A stretch of 64,000 nucleotides of DNA, from NCBI RefSeq assembly GCF_030813115.1, contig NZ_JAUSTY010000001.1, forward strand, positions 186,001-250,000, in the 5' to 3' direction. The stretch is from Bacillus horti. Its GTDB lineage: Bacteria; Bacillota; Bacilli; Caldalkalibacillales; JCM-10596. Shown here one piece after another: positions 34,034 through 44,158 of this stretch. Under the pieces are notes generated by a model that had not been told where the DNA came from, ran no database searches, and worked only from the letters and a program-made list of their open reading frames with translations. Both the position numbers and the translations under genes were made by a program. The number at the start of each line of letters is the position of its first letter. Position 1 is the stretch's first letter.

Positions 34034-35590
34034 TTATGGCAAAATTACATCTGCCTTTGTTACCTCTCTAGGCTTCACTTGAAGCAGCTGCTTGTTTAGA
34101 GGTCCACCAGCTATCGTGATAAAGTATTGTCCAGGTAGTAAATCAGTTACACCAAAATACCCATTACTATCCGTCTCAAAAGCACCTATTATAGTTGGAC
34201 CATTGTTTCCTCTACTTAAAGTAATAGGTACACCTGTTAAAGGTTCACCGTTCTTGTTTACAAGCCTCCCTAATAGATGTCCATTTGATGCTTCTTTCCA
34301 AGAATGTGTTGGCACGTTCATCTCAGTTGAAAACGGAGGGCTCCCCCCATTCCACTCTGTAGACTCTACTAAGGATTGTAATAGATGTGCTCTTGGGCTA
34401 TTGTCATTACTCCAAACATTGTAGACATACGGACTAATTCCTTCCACATGTTGACCTGCTTGAGATGGAGCTAACGCTCTATTAATCTGTGAAATACTAT
34501 TAGGAATTGTATTCATATAGAGAGCTGGTCCAATCACCATTCCGCGATTGCGCGGTAGGTCTTTTTGCCATTCAATCCAGGCATTATATCGATTTGCACG
34601 TGCAGGATCTGCATCATTGTCGTAGTTCATTACGAATGTGTAATCAAGATAGCCTTCCTGTACCCATTTTTTCCAGTTCTGATGGGCCCGCTGTACAGGA
34701 TCTAAATTCCACCAGTCATTCGTTCTTGGATCAGCAAAGCCCCATGATAAAACAGCTGCGCTGACTACTGTATCTATATTGATGGCTGTTGCTTCTAAAT
34801 ATATACGTTTAACAGCTGCATCAACCTGCTGAACCTTCCATTCAAGCCACTCCTGATCAGAAGGATGAGGTCGATCTAAACGTCCCGTTTCCTCTTGGAA
34901 CCTTTGTAGAGCTGTAGGGTTGTAACCGTACCATCCAAATGGCTGCCCTCCTGGATTTTCAGGATAGCGTACATAATCTAGATGAATACCATCCACTTGA
35001 TAATGAGTTAAAAGATCTTGCACAATATGCACAAAATGCTCCACAACCTCAGGGTGACCAAAGTCAACATACGGCTGCATCACATTACCGATTGAACCGT
35101 CATAGCCTTTGGTAATCCACGTCTCTTCATCAGAAGCATGTGGTCCATATACGTTATAAATGTGGTTAGGGTCCTGAGGAGCACCACCATAAATGCTGTG
35201 CCACATTGGCCCCAATACGACCCAGGCGTGGACCTCAATCCCTTCCTGATGAGCCTTCTCTAGCAAATACCCTAGCGGATCAAAGCCAGGTACAACGCTC
35301 GGGTCTTGAGTAAATGGTAAATACTCACTCACATAATAAGCATCATGCCGACGGACTACCTGAGCAATAATAGCGTTCATATTTGCCGCCTTTACATCGG
35401 CTACAAGCTGATCAATTTGCTGTGGGGATTTTAACCCTAACTCAAAGGCTTGTACCCAAAAAGCCCGATAAGAACCATCCTCTTCCCCTGTAGAAGCCTG
35501 AGCTTGTACACCTTGAAAAGAAATTCCTCCTAGCACCAAAATGACAATCCCTACGACTAACAAAATACGTTTTACACCTGACAATCGCAC
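34034..35590 (-). CDS. YngK-like glycoside hydrolase (GHL10 family), exported
   Basis: A 518-aa protein with an N-terminal signal peptide (about residues 1-31), a TIM-barrel of the GHL10/DUF187 type (RAFWVQAFELGLKSPQQ..., VDGIHLDYVRYP) and a C-terminal beta-sandwich of the carboxypeptidase-regulatory type (GRLVNKNGEPLTGVPITLS). Family members are predicted glycosidases; substrates are largely unknown. The frame starts at a GTG at 35590, but a TTG at 35584 has better spacing to AAGGGAG. It is the last gene of the murQ-ABC operon, so an extracellular role in releasing the imported sugar is likely. Confidence 0.85.
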   Translation of the reverse strand: MRLSGVKRILLVVGIVILVLGGISFQGVQAQASTGEEDGSYRAFWVQAFELGLKSPQQIDQLVADVKAANMNAIIAQVVRRHDAYYVSEYLPFTQDPSVVPGFDPLGYLLEKAHQEGIEVHAWVVLGPMWHSIYGGAPQDPNHIYNVYGPHASDEETWITKGYDGSIGNVMQPYVDFGHPEVVEHFVHIVQDLLTHYQVDGIHLDYVRYPENPGGQPFGWYGYNPTALQRFQEETGRLDRPHPSDQEWLEWKVQQVDAAVKRIYLEATAINIDTVVSAAVLSWGFADPRTNDWWNLDPVQRAHQNWKKWVQEGYLDYTFVMNYDNDADPARANRYNAWIEWQKDLPRNRGMVIGPALYMNTIPNSISQINRALAPSQAGQHVEGISPYVYNVWSNDNSPRAHLLQSLVESTEWNGGSPPFSTEMNVPTHSWKEASNGHLLGRLVNKNGEPLTGVPITLSRGNNGPTIIGAFETDSNGYFGVTDLLPGQYFITIAGGPLNKQLLQVKPREVTKADVILP

Positions 35591-35662
35591 CTACTCCCTT
35601 CTTTAATGTATTGTTTACATCAACAATCAAAAATGAAGAATCCCCCTCTCTTCTCATAATGA

Positions 35663-36346
35663 TTAATTTTCAGAACTAGATAAGGTAAGCTCTGTATCCT
35701 GACTTGGATCAAAGCGTGATACAATATTTGCCGTAAGTAGATGAGACAACACCGTATAGACACCAGGAAACAGAAATAAGAATCCAACCACAGTCAAAGC
35801 TAGTAAAACTCCTAAAGAAAGAATCTGAATGAATGCTCCAAGTGTATAAAGTGGGTATTTAATTAACAGCTTTAAGCTAAGTAGCATACTTTCCTTCAAG
35901 GAATGCTTGTATTTCACATATAATGGGATCGTATAGATTTGACTAACCAATATCATAGAAACAAAGTAGGTTTGAAAGCAGGCTAGTACAAAGGTAGGAT
36001 AGCTTTCCGTCTGTCCCCAATACCACCAAGAGGAAATAACAATAAAGATAAAAAAGCTTGCCGCAACACTAAAGCAAAGCCCACCCCAAAAATAGGTTTT
36101 TAAACCTTTAAAAAATACCTTGATTCCAACTTTTTCTCCCTCTAGTGCCTGTTGATTCGAATAGGTTAATACCATTTGCAAGGGGCCTAAAAGCAAGACA
36201 ATATAGACAAAGGAATATGGAATAGGGATGAGAAAAAAAGAAGGAGATAAAATGACTACACACAACAAACTGAGTAAAACAAGAAGGACAATATGCTGGT
36301 AAAACTCCTTTACAGCCATTCGTAGAACATGTGTTAAGCTACCCAC
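35663..36346 (-). CDS. YesL/DUF624-like membrane protein
   Basis: A 227-aa protein with five to six hydrophobic helices and an N-terminal MGSLTHVLRMAVKEFYQHI segment, similar in size and topology to YesL (DUF624) proteins that accompany sugar ABC importers in Bacilli. Function unknown. A GTG start has GGAGGAG upstream. The family assignment rests on topology and neighbourhood more than on a clear motif. Confidence 0.6.
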   Translation of the reverse strand: MGSLTHVLRMAVKEFYQHIVLLVLLSLLCVVILSPSFFLIPIPYSFVYIVLLLGPLQMVLTYSNQQALEGEKVGIKVFFKGLKTYFWGGLCFSVAASFFIFIVISSWWYWGQTESYPTFVLACFQTYFVSMILVSQIYTIPLYVKYKHSLKESMLLSLKLLIKYPLYTLGAFIQILSLGVLLALTVVGFLFLFPGVYTVLSHLLTANIVSRFDPSQDTELTLSSSEN

Positions 36347-36402
36347 AGCCTTCTCCTCCTAACCTCTTGGATACTCACATCATCGTGAATGATGCTTCCA
36401 AT

Positions 36403-37506
36403 TTATATTCGCTGCTCTGTTTGCTTATCAAATAAATGCATACGACTTAGGTTAAAGACAAAATCATGCTGAGATCCTGCATGAATGACACTCTCCCCAT
36501 TTACTTTCGCTGTCACCATTCGTTCTCCTACTTGAAAGTAAACTAAATTCTCACCACCAAGGTGCTCAACTACGTCAACCTTAACACTGATCTTGTTTTG
36601 CATAGGGATATTAAAAGCAAAATTTACATCATATATATCCTCTGGTCTCAAACCAAATATAACTTCTTTTCCATCATAAGCCTTATAACTTTCTATTAGA
36701 TTAGCAGGAATTTCATAGCTTTGCTGTTCCACCCATAGCTTATTTTGCTCGAGTCTAGCATTCATAAAATTCATAGGTGGAGACCCTATGAAGCCAGCCA
36801 CAAACATGTTGATGGGATTGCGGTAAAGCTCTCTCGGAGAGGCAATCTGTTGTATGACGCCATGATTCATAACCACAATTCGTTCACCTAGGGTCATGGC
36901 TTCAACCTGATCATGTGTAACGTATACGATCGTAGCCCCTAATCTTTTATGTAATTGAGCCAGTTCAATTCTCATTTGTACTCGTAATTTGGCATCTAGA
37001 TTGGAAAGCGGTTCATCGAATAAAAATACTTTGGGATTACGCACAATGGCTCGACCTACAGCTACACGCTGACGCTGTCCCCCACTTAGCTCCTTTGGCT
37101 TACGATTAAGTAATTCAGACAAACCTAAGATTGATGAGGCATAATCCACCTTTTCCTTAATTTCTTCTTTAGGATGCTTCATATTCTTGAGTCCGAAGGA
37201 TAAATTTTCTTCAATAGACATATGTGGATATAAAGCGTAATCTTGGAACACCATGGCAATGTCCCTATCCTTTGGATGCATACGATTAACAATCCGATCT
37301 CCAATTAGAATGTCTCCTTCTGTTTGCTTTTCAAGCCCTGCTATCATTCTTAAGGAGGTTGTTTTGCCACATCCCGAAGGGCCAACAAATACTACGAACT
37401 CTTGATCCTTAATCTCAAAGCTGGCATCCTTAACGGCAGTGAAGGTCCCGCCCTTTTTATCATCCATAAACGTCTTCGTTACACGTTGAAACTGTATGTT
37501 TGCCAT
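36403..37506 (-). CDS. Sugar ABC transporter ATP-binding protein (MsmX/UgpC type)
   Basis: The 367-aa ATPase of a CUT1 carbohydrate importer: Walker A GPSGCGKTT, Q-loop, signature LSGGQRQRVAVGRAI, Walker B VFLFDEPLSNLD, H-loop THDQ, and a C-terminal TOBE-type domain (GLRPEDIYDV). Because the two permeases and the binding protein lie upstream in the same operon, it is a dedicated ATPase rather than the shared MsmX. Confidence 0.95.
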   Translation of the reverse strand: MANIQFQRVTKTFMDDKKGGTFTAVKDASFEIKDQEFVVFVGPSGCGKTTSLRMIAGLEKQTEGDILIGDRIVNRMHPKDRDIAMVFQDYALYPHMSIEENLSFGLKNMKHPKEEIKEKVDYASSILGLSELLNRKPKELSGGQRQRVAVGRAIVRNPKVFLFDEPLSNLDAKLRVQMRIELAQLHKRLGATIVYVTHDQVEAMTLGERIVVMNHGVIQQIASPRELYRNPINMFVAGFIGSPPMNFMNARLEQNKLWVEQQSYEIPANLIESYKAYDGKEVIFGLRPEDIYDVNFAFNIPMQNKISVKVDVVEHLGGENLVYFQVGERMVTAKVNGESVIHAGSQHDFVFNLSRMHLFDKQTEQRI

Positions 37507-37517
37507 CTGGAGATCAC

Positions 37518-38417
37518 CTAGCCTTTCACTGCTCCAATAGTAATTCCTTGTAGGAAATAACGCTGCAAGGCGAAAAATAAAATAAACATAGGTAGCGCAG
37601 CTAAAACAGAACCCGCCATTAAAGCTCCATAGTCTGTTGCATCCTGAAACTTAAAGCTTGCTAATCCAACCTGTATTGTTCTCATTGAGCTTGACTGAGT
37701 AACTAGAAAGGGCCAGAAAAACTCGTTCCATGTCGCCACAAATGTAAATATCGCTAGTACAGCTAAGCCCGGCTTTGATATAGGAAGAATAACCTTACGA
37801 AACACCCTCAGCTCACTACAGCCATCAATTCTAGCTGCATCTATTAGTGTTGAAGGCAAGGTAGACATATACTGCTTCATTAAAAAGATATTCCCTACAC
37901 TGACGATCATAGGTAGCATGATTGCTGTATACGTATTACCTAGATTAAACACATTCACAACCATAATATAGACCGGAATTAAAGTGACCTGAGCAGGGAT
38001 CATCATCGTGGCAAGTAAAACCCAAAAAATCGTATTCCTCCCAGGAAACTTAAGCTTAGCGAACGCATAACCCGCCAAGGAAGCAAAAATAACATTAGAG
38101 ATTGTTAAAATTGTAGAAACATACAAGCTATTTAGTAGCCACCTAATCGCATCTGTTGTGGTTAAAAAGCGAATATATGTAGATATACTCATATTTGATG
38201 GAAACCATTCCGGTCGAAATGAAGCTGAAATAGCGGTATCTCTGAAGGACGAGATAAACATCCAATAGAGTGGAATCATCGTTATAATGACCCAACCAAT
38301 CAACAATCCATAGCTAATGACACGAAAGAGGATACGCTTTCGAATTCTTTTTTGCTCAGCTTGTAAATCTTCTTGTAGTTGCTGCTGTAGAGGAGCTGGA
38401 TTTGTATTGATCTGCAT
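37518..38417 (-). CDS. Sugar ABC transporter permease (MalG/AraQ type)
   Basis: A 299-aa CUT1 permease with six membrane helices and the EAA coupling loop (IDAARIDGCSELRVFRKVILPISKPGLA). It starts with ATG after GGGGGAATGA and ends 11 nt before the ATPase gene. Confidence 0.94.
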   Translation of the reverse strand: MQINTNPAPLQQQLQEDLQAEQKRIRKRILFRVISYGLLIGWVIITMIPLYWMFISSFRDTAISASFRPEWFPSNMSISTYIRFLTTTDAIRWLLNSLYVSTILTISNVIFASLAGYAFAKLKFPGRNTIFWVLLATMMIPAQVTLIPVYIMVVNVFNLGNTYTAIMLPMIVSVGNIFLMKQYMSTLPSTLIDAARIDGCSELRVFRKVILPISKPGLAVLAIFTFVATWNEFFWPFLVTQSSSMRTIQVGLASFKFQDATDYGALMAGSVLAALPMFILFFALQRYFLQGITIGAVKG

Positions 38418-38430
38418 CTCTCATTCCCCC

Positions 38431-39351
38431 TTAGTATTCCACATCACTAGATAGGACTTTGAATTGAACAATAGAAGCCACAATAATGACAGCTCCTAAG
38501 ACAAAGGATTCTGCTGCTGCCAGTCCGAATTTATAATAGACAAACGCATGCTGATAAATCAGATAGGCAATTGTTGTTGTAGCAAAGTTAGGTCCCCCTT
38601 GAGTCATAATATAGATGCTCATAAAAACCTGAAACGAGTAAATTATTCCGATTACAAGCAAATATAAAGTTGTTGGCCTTAGTAAGGGCCATGTGATATT
38701 CCGAAATTTAGACCACGCACTAGCATAATCAATATCTGCTGCTTCATATAACGTTTTAGGTATTCCACCCATAGAAGCTAAATACAAAATGAGACCTGCT
38801 CCATGTCCGGTCAAATACGTCATAAACATGATTGAAAACATCGCTGTATTGCTTCGACCAAGCCACATCACATTGTCCATTCCAAAGAGACCCAGTACCA
38901 TATTTAATAACCCTGTTGTAGTAGGATCATAAATCCAAAACCAGACAAGAGCAATCGTTACACCGGATGCTACTGTTGGTAGGTAGAGGGTAGCCTTAAA
39001 AAATGTTTGCACCCTTGATGTTCGTGGAAAAATGAGCACAGCTAGACATAACGTAATCGCTACATTTAGAGGAACCGTGCCTACTGTGAAAATAAATGTG
39101 TTCCACATGGACTTCCAGAAAATAGGATCATTAACCATTGTCCTATAATTATCCAGACCAATCCAAGTTGAACCGAGTACATGATACTCCTGGAAGCTCA
39201 TCACTAATGCATATCCAACTGGATAGAGTGTAAACACTAGAAATAAAAGAACAGGTGCAGCAATAAATACGTAGCACCAGCCATAGTCTCTAAAAAATTG
39301 TCCAGTCCTGCTAAACGCGGGCTTTTGTGAGGTTTGTTTTGCTGCTTTCAT
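38431..39351 (-). CDS. Sugar ABC transporter permease (MalF/UgpA type)
   Basis: A 306-aa CUT1 permease with six helices and the coupling loop (PKTLYEAADIDYASAWSKFRNITWPLLRPTT). The start is the ATG at 39351, with AGAGGGG 6 nt upstream; an ATG at 39369 lies before that site. Partner of the MalG-type permease 13 nt downstream. Confidence 0.94.
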   Translation of the reverse strand: MKAAKQTSQKPAFSRTGQFFRDYGWCYVFIAAPVLLFLVFTLYPVGYALVMSFQEYHVLGSTWIGLDNYRTMVNDPIFWKSMWNTFIFTVGTVPLNVAITLCLAVLIFPRTSRVQTFFKATLYLPTVASGVTIALVWFWIYDPTTTGLLNMVLGLFGMDNVMWLGRSNTAMFSIMFMTYLTGHGAGLILYLASMGGIPKTLYEAADIDYASAWSKFRNITWPLLRPTTLYLLVIGIIYSFQVFMSIYIMTQGGPNFATTTIAYLIYQHAFVYYKFGLAAAESFVLGAVIIVASIVQFKVLSSDVEY

Positions 39352-39415
39352 TTCAGAGCCCCTCTTCATATCAGGGAGAGGAACCCCCTCTCCCCATTAA
39401 TATTTCCTCGTTCAG

Positions 39416-40735
39416 TTATTGCCCAAATATAGTTTGATTGGCCTGTTTAAACCTATCTAATGCTTGTTCTGGACTCATTTCTCCATTCAATACGCCTTGG
39501 AAGGTTGGAATAATAACCTCCGTTCTAAACTGATCATCCAGTGCTCCAACTTCAATGCTGATATCGTTTGGAGGAAGGACAAGACCAGCCAATACATTCG
39601 CTGCCTCTTCATTATAAGGAGCTACCTTTGATTCGAATTTACCTTCAGCTCCTTTATGCACAGTAGGTAAAGCTAGGTCTACAGCAGCCTTTCCAGCTTC
39701 TGCACTTGTAAGATGCTCCAGGACCTTGATACTATTAGCCACATGCTCATCACTGGCATTTCTTTGGGTGAAGAGCATGTATCCCTCTGCTCCACCGAAG
39801 GCAATCTGCTGTTCCCCTTCATTATGAGGAATTGGTAAAAGGATAAAATCAATTTTTTCTCCTTCAATTTCTCCCTCTTCGATTTGCTGATTACGTGCTT
39901 CTACTACAGGGTCAAAATAAGGAATAGCTCTGCCAAAGAATAAAGCCTGGTGATTATAAAATAACTCCATTCTCTTAGCCGGATCAATAGCAGCCGTTTC
40001 TCTTGGCATAATGCCTTCATCTAACAAGCTTCTAATGTATTCCATCGTCTCAAGGATTTCATCACCCGTCCAAGTTAAAGCGCCTGAGGTATCTACACGG
40101 TAAGGTAGACCATTGTTCATAGCTAAATGCACAAGAAGCTCCTCATTGGTTCCTTGGAAGACAAAGCCATACTGCTGATCCCCTGCACTGTTAGTCTGGT
40201 TTGCTTTTGCAGCCAGTTCCTTAAATTCACTCCACGTCCAGCCGTTACGCTGAATCTTTTCGTAGTCAATTCCTGCTTCCTCCATAAGCTGCTTGTTTCC
40301 TCCCCAAACGTGAAGAAACATGTAGATTGGTAGTCCGTATAATCCTCCGTCATAGCTCATGTGCTCGATTGCTACTTGATCAAAATCACTCACATCAACA
40401 TTCAGCCTATCCTTAAGGTCAACGGTTAAGCCTGTTTGCACATATTTAGCCTGTGGCTTACCAAAGTAAATATCAGGTGGGGTTCCTGAGTTTAAAGCAA
40501 TGTCAAATTTCTGTGGTCCTTCTGCCCAGGATAGATATTCATATTCGATTTTAATATTTTCATTTTCTGCTTCAAAGGATTTTATAAGCTCTTTCAACTC
40601 ATCCTCATATTCTTCATGCACAGGATACGTCCATACTTTAACCGTATCTGTAGCTCCCGAACCACCTGTGTTATTACTACAAGCAGACACAAAAATTAAA
40701 GCGAAAATAAATAGTAACCATACGCCCTTTTTCAT
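39416..40735 (-). CDS. Sugar ABC transporter substrate-binding lipoprotein
   Basis: A 439-aa family-1 extracellular solute-binding protein: signal peptide with lipobox FVSAC, then DTVKVWTYPVHEEYEDELKELIKSFE and the two-lobed fold typical of CUT1 binding proteins. The ligand cannot be told from sequence. The ATG at 40735 shares one base with the murQ stop and has GGGGG 6 nt upstream; an ATG at 40738 is equally in frame. Encoded directly after murQ, which hints at an amino sugar or muropeptide-derived ligand. Confidence 0.94.
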   Translation of the reverse strand: MKKGVWLLFIFALIFVSACSNNTGGSGATDTVKVWTYPVHEEYEDELKELIKSFEAENENIKIEYEYLSWAEGPQKFDIALNSGTPPDIYFGKPQAKYVQTGLTVDLKDRLNVDVSDFDQVAIEHMSYDGGLYGLPIYMFLHVWGGNKQLMEEAGIDYEKIQRNGWTWSEFKELAAKANQTNSAGDQQYGFVFQGTNEELLVHLAMNNGLPYRVDTSGALTWTGDEILETMEYIRSLLDEGIMPRETAAIDPAKRMELFYNHQALFFGRAIPYFDPVVEARNQQIEEGEIEGEKIDFILLPIPHNEGEQQIAFGGAEGYMLFTQRNASDEHVANSIKVLEHLTSAEAGKAAVDLALPTVHKGAEGKFESKVAPYNEEAANVLAGLVLPPNDISIEVGALDDQFRTEVIIPTFQGVLNGEMSPEQALDRFKQANQTIFGQ

Positions 40736-41667
40736 CATGATCCCCCTTTATACATTGTCATATTATTATCATAGGCTCTTATAGCCTTATGAACCGAACC
40801 TGATTCCTTCTGTAGCAGACTCTCAGCTGTTTGAACATCAATTTGACAATGGTGCATAACAATCGCAAGCTTCGGTCGTTCTCCTGACTCCTTGAATAGC
40901 CGCTGAGCTTCTTCCTTTGAGCAGCCAGTTGCTATCGCAATAATATGCTGGGCTCGATCAATTAATTTCTTGTTTAACGGCTGAACATCAACCATTAGAT
41001 TATCATATACCTTACCCAGCTTAATCATGGCTGCCGTCGTAAGCATATTAAGCACTAGCTTCTGCGCTGTTCCTGCTTTCATTCGAGTTGAACCTGAGAT
41101 AACCTCTGGCCCAACCTCAATTGAAATATGTAGATCACCATACTCATGTAATTTAGCCTTTGCATTACAAGTAAACGAAACAGTTTTAGCCCCTCTTTTA
41201 CGCGCCTCTTTAAGTGCCCCAATGACATAAGGAGCTCTTCCGCTAGCCGTAATTCCTATAACAATATCCTGTTCCGAAATGTCCTTCTGATCCATATCAA
41301 GAGCTCCTAGTTCTTCACTATCTTCGGCTCCTTCCACTGCTTGAAAGACAGCTTGATCTCCACCAGCGATTATACCTTGCACTAAATGAGGCGGAGTTCC
41401 GTACGTTGGAGGACATTCTGAGGCATCAAGCTTACCTATTCGACCACTTGTACCTGCACCTACATAAATCAGTCTACCTCCACTGTTTATCGACTTAACA
41501 ATCTCATTGACAACTAAAGCAATTTGTGGAATTTCCTCTTTAATCTTAATCGGGACCAAATGATCTTCTTCGTTGATCGTCTCTAATATCTCTGTGGTGG
41601 TTTTCCTGTCAATTTGAGAGGATCTCTGATTTTGCTGTTCCGTAATTAAGCTCTTAATATTTTCCAT
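40735..41667 (-). CDS. murQ: N-acetylmuramic acid 6-phosphate etherase MurQ
   Basis: MurQ cleaves the lactyl ether of MurNAc-6-phosphate to give GlcNAc-6-phosphate in cell-wall recycling. The 310-aa SIS-domain protein has the family signatures YVGAGTSGRIGKLDASECPPTYG, GEESEE-like GAEDSEELG, TASGRAPYV and EVISGSTRMKAGTAQK. The ATG at 41667 has GGAGGATG upstream. First gene of a seven-gene operon with a sugar ABC importer, instead of the murR-murP (PTS) setting known from B. subtilis. No MurNAc kinase gene is visible. Confidence 0.95.
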   Translation of the reverse strand: MENIKSLITEQQNQRSSQIDRKTTTEILETINEEDHLVPIKIKEEIPQIALVVNEIVKSINSGGRLIYVGAGTSGRIGKLDASECPPTYGTPPHLVQGIIAGGDQAVFQAVEGAEDSEELGALDMDQKDISEQDIVIGITASGRAPYVIGALKEARKRGAKTVSFTCNAKAKLHEYGDLHISIEVGPEVISGSTRMKAGTAQKLVLNMLTTAAMIKLGKVYDNLMVDVQPLNKKLIDRAQHIIAIATGCSKEEAQRLFKESGERPKLAIVMHHCQIDVQTAESLLQKESGSVHKAIRAYDNNMTMYKGGS

Positions 41668-41698
41668 GGAAACATCCTCCACTTTTGTTTATACTGCT

Positions 41699-41726
41699 AT
41701 TATAAAATAATAAAAAATTATGTCAA
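41699..41726 (-). promoter_or_regulatory. Consensus sigma-A promoter of the murQ operon
   Basis: Minus-strand TTGACA (41721-41726), 16-nt spacer, TATAAT (41699-41704): both hexamers are perfect. The predicted leader is about 25 nt. Such a strong promoter would need a repressor, yet no MurR-type regulator gene is adjacent. Confidence 0.88.
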
Positions 41727-41795
41727 TATTAATATTTTTCTGTAAAATAAATTTTCAATGTCTTATACTCTATGCTTCATAAATCTTTTTCATGC

Positions 41796-41835
41796 AAAAA
41801 ACCTCAGCCACTTATGTTGGGCCAAGGTTTTTTAT
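41796..41835 (-). terminator. Terminator of the hem operon after hemL
   Basis: AAAACCTTGGCC and GGCTGAGGTTTT pair imperfectly on the minus strand and are followed by six T. Confidence 0.8.
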
Positions 41836-41877
41836 AAATTAATTATTCATAATTAGCGTATGGATAAAATCATTGAT

Positions 41878-43179
41878 TTATCGATTTTCAGCAATTAATG
41901 TTTCAAGTGCACGATCATTAGCTTGAATAGTAAAGTCTAGATCCTCTTGCGTATGAACAATTGAAATAAACATTCCTTCATATTGAGACGGTGGAATGTA
42001 TACCCCATACTCAGCCATCAATTGAAAATACCTAGCAAAGCGTTTTAAGTTCGATGCGCTTGCTTGCTGGAAATTATGCACAGGTCCTTCATTAAAGAAA
42101 AATCCTACCATGGAGCCTACTCTGTTAATTGTATAAGGAATTCCATGCTTTTCTGCATTGTGACGTATGCCCTGCTCTAGGTACGCGCCTTTTTCCTCTA
42201 GTAGCTCATAGCTTTCAGGTGTCATTAAGGACAATGTCTCATATCCAGCCGTCATAGCTAGCGGATTTCCAGAAAGTGTGCCTGCTTGATAAATTGGCCC
42301 TACCGGAGCAACCTGCTCCATGATTTCCTTTTTACCACCGTAAGCACCTACAGGTAAACCACCACCGATTACTTTTCCAAAGCAGGTCAAATCTGGGGCG
42401 ATATTGAATCTCCCTTGAGCACAGCCATAATCAACACGGAAGCCTGTCATAACCTCGTCAAAAATAAGCAATGCTCCATTTTCCTCCGTAATCGATCTCA
42501 AGCCTTCTAAAAAGCCAGGCTGTGGAGGTACAACACCCATATTTCCAGCTACAGGCTCTACAATAATAGCAGCAATATCACCTCCAAATTGCTCAAAAGC
42601 TGCCTTGACGCTTTCCAAATCATTGTAGTGTACAGTAATCGTGTGATTAGCTATGGATTCCGGGACGCCTGGTGAATCTGGTAGAGCTAGAGTGGCAACA
42701 CCAGAGCCAGCTTTTATCAAAAGGGAATCAGCATGTCCATGATAGCAGCCAATAAACTTGATAATTTTGTTCTTTTTTGTGTAGCCTCTCGCTAGTCTTA
42801 ACGCGCTCATTGTTGCCTCAGTACCTGAGTTGACCATTCTTACGATATCCACCGCAGGGACTCGATCGACAACAAGCTGAGCGAGCTTCGTTTCAATCAA
42901 CGTTGGCGCTCCAAAGCTCGTTCCATTTTCAGTCACTTTCTTTAAAGCTTCCACAACCTGTGGATGAGCATGTCCGGCAACTAGTGGTCCCCAAGAAGCA
43001 ACATAATCAACAAATTCATTACCATCTAAATCATAGACCTTCGAGCCTGCCCCACGCTCAAAGTAAATAGGATTCATTTCTACTGATTTTAGAGCACGAA
43101 CCGGGCTATTCACTCCACCAGGAATGACTTTTTTTGCTTCTTCAAACGCGTTGATCGATTTTTCATATCTATGACTCAT
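41878..43179 (-). CDS. hemL: Glutamate-1-semialdehyde 2,1-aminomutase HemL
   Basis: PLP enzyme converting glutamate-1-semialdehyde to 5-aminolevulinate. The 433-aa fold-type I aminotransferase has [36 protein letters not shown] and the PLP lysine in [20 protein letters not shown] at 43179 has GGGAGATG upstream and lies 11 nt inside the end of hemB, so the two are translationally coupled. Last gene of hemAXCDBL. Confidence 0.97.
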   Translation of the reverse strand: MSHRYEKSINAFEEAKKVIPGGVNSPVRALKSVEMNPIYFERGAGSKVYDLDGNEFVDYVASWGPLVAGHAHPQVVEALKKVTENGTSFGAPTLIETKLAQLVVDRVPAVDIVRMVNSGTEATMSALRLARGYTKKNKIIKFIGCYHGHADSLLIKAGSGVATLALPDSPGVPESIANHTITVHYNDLESVKAAFEQFGGDIAAIIVEPVAGNMGVVPPQPGFLEGLRSITEENGALLIFDEVMTGFRVDYGCAQGRFNIAPDLTCFGKVIGGGLPVGAYGGKKEIMEQVAPVGPIYQAGTLSGNPLAMTAGYETLSLMTPESYELLEEKGAYLEQGIRHNAEKHGIPYTINRVGSMVGFFFNEGPVHNFQQASASNLKRFARYFQLMAEYGVYIPPSQYEGMFISIVHTQEDLDFTIQANDRALETLIAENR

Positions 43180-44155
43180 TTTGATCATCTCCCAACCATT
43201 TTGCTACTTCCTTAGAATGATACGTAAGAATCATGTCTGCTCCAGCCCTTTTGAAACCCGTTAATAATTCTAAAACTACTTTCCGCTCATCAATCCAGCC
43301 CTGCAACCCTGCAGCTTTAACCATGGAATACTCTCCACTTACATTATACGCAATCACAGGGAAGGCAAATTGATCCTTCACTTCTCTAATAATATCCATG
43401 TACGCCATAGCTGGTTTAACAATGAGCATATCCGCTCCTTGCTCGATATCAGCCTGAGCCTCACGAAGCGCCTCTAGTCGATTAGCTGGATCCATTTGAT
43501 AGGTTCGGCGATCTCCAAATTGAGGTGTGGAATGGGCCGCATCTCGAAATGGTCCATAGAAGGAAGACGCGAATTTTACCGCATAGGACATGACCGGAAC
43601 ATTTTCAAATCCAGCTTCATCTAACCCCTTACGAATAGCATAAACAAAGCCGTCCATCATATTAGATGGAGCAATGACATCTGCACCAGCCTCAGCCTGT
43701 GAAACAGCCGTCTGTGCTAACAGCTCTAAAGATTCATCATTAAGAATCTGTCCTTCCCTTACAACTCCGCAGTGCCCGTGGTCTGTAAACTGGCAAAGAC
43801 AGGTATCTGCTATAACGACTAGTTCTGGAGCTATTTTCTTTACAACACGAATCGCTTCCTGCACAACCCCATGCTGATGATACGCTTGTCCTCCTACTGC
43901 ATCCTTCTCATCTGGAATACCAAATAAAATAATAGAGGGAATGCCAAGCTCTTTAATCTCCTGAATCTCCGCTGGCAATAGATCTAATGAAAAGTGATAA
44001 ACGCCTGGCATTGAAGGTATTTCTTTCTTAATGTTCTCCCCTTCCACAACAAACAACGGATAAATCAAATCATTAACTGAAAGGGTTGTCTCTCGAACCA
44101 TCTTACGTAATCCTGTACTTGAACGTAATCTACGATGTCTGGCAAACTCACTCAT
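43169..44155 (-). CDS. hemB: Delta-aminolevulinic acid dehydratase HemB
   Basis: HemB condenses two 5-aminolevulinate molecules to porphobilinogen. The 328-aa protein has a cysteine-type zinc site ([14 protein letters not shown]) and the two Schiff-base lysines in [19 protein letters not shown] and [14 protein letters not shown]. Its stop overlaps the start of hemL. Confidence 0.97.
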   Translation of the reverse strand: MSEFARHRRLRSSTGLRKMVRETTLSVNDLIYPLFVVEGENIKKEIPSMPGVYHFSLDLLPAEIQEIKELGIPSIILFGIPDEKDAVGGQAYHQHGVVQEAIRVVKKIAPELVVIADTCLCQFTDHGHCGVVREGQILNDESLELLAQTAVSQAEAGADVIAPSNMMDGFVYAIRKGLDEAGFENVPVMSYAVKFASSFYGPFRDAAHSTPQFGDRRTYQMDPANRLEALREAQADIEQGADMLIVKPAMAYMDIIREVKDQFAFPVIAYNVSGEYSMVKAAGLQGWIDERKVVLELLTGFKRAGADMILTYHSKEVAKWLGDDQNES

Positions 44156-44158
44156 GGC

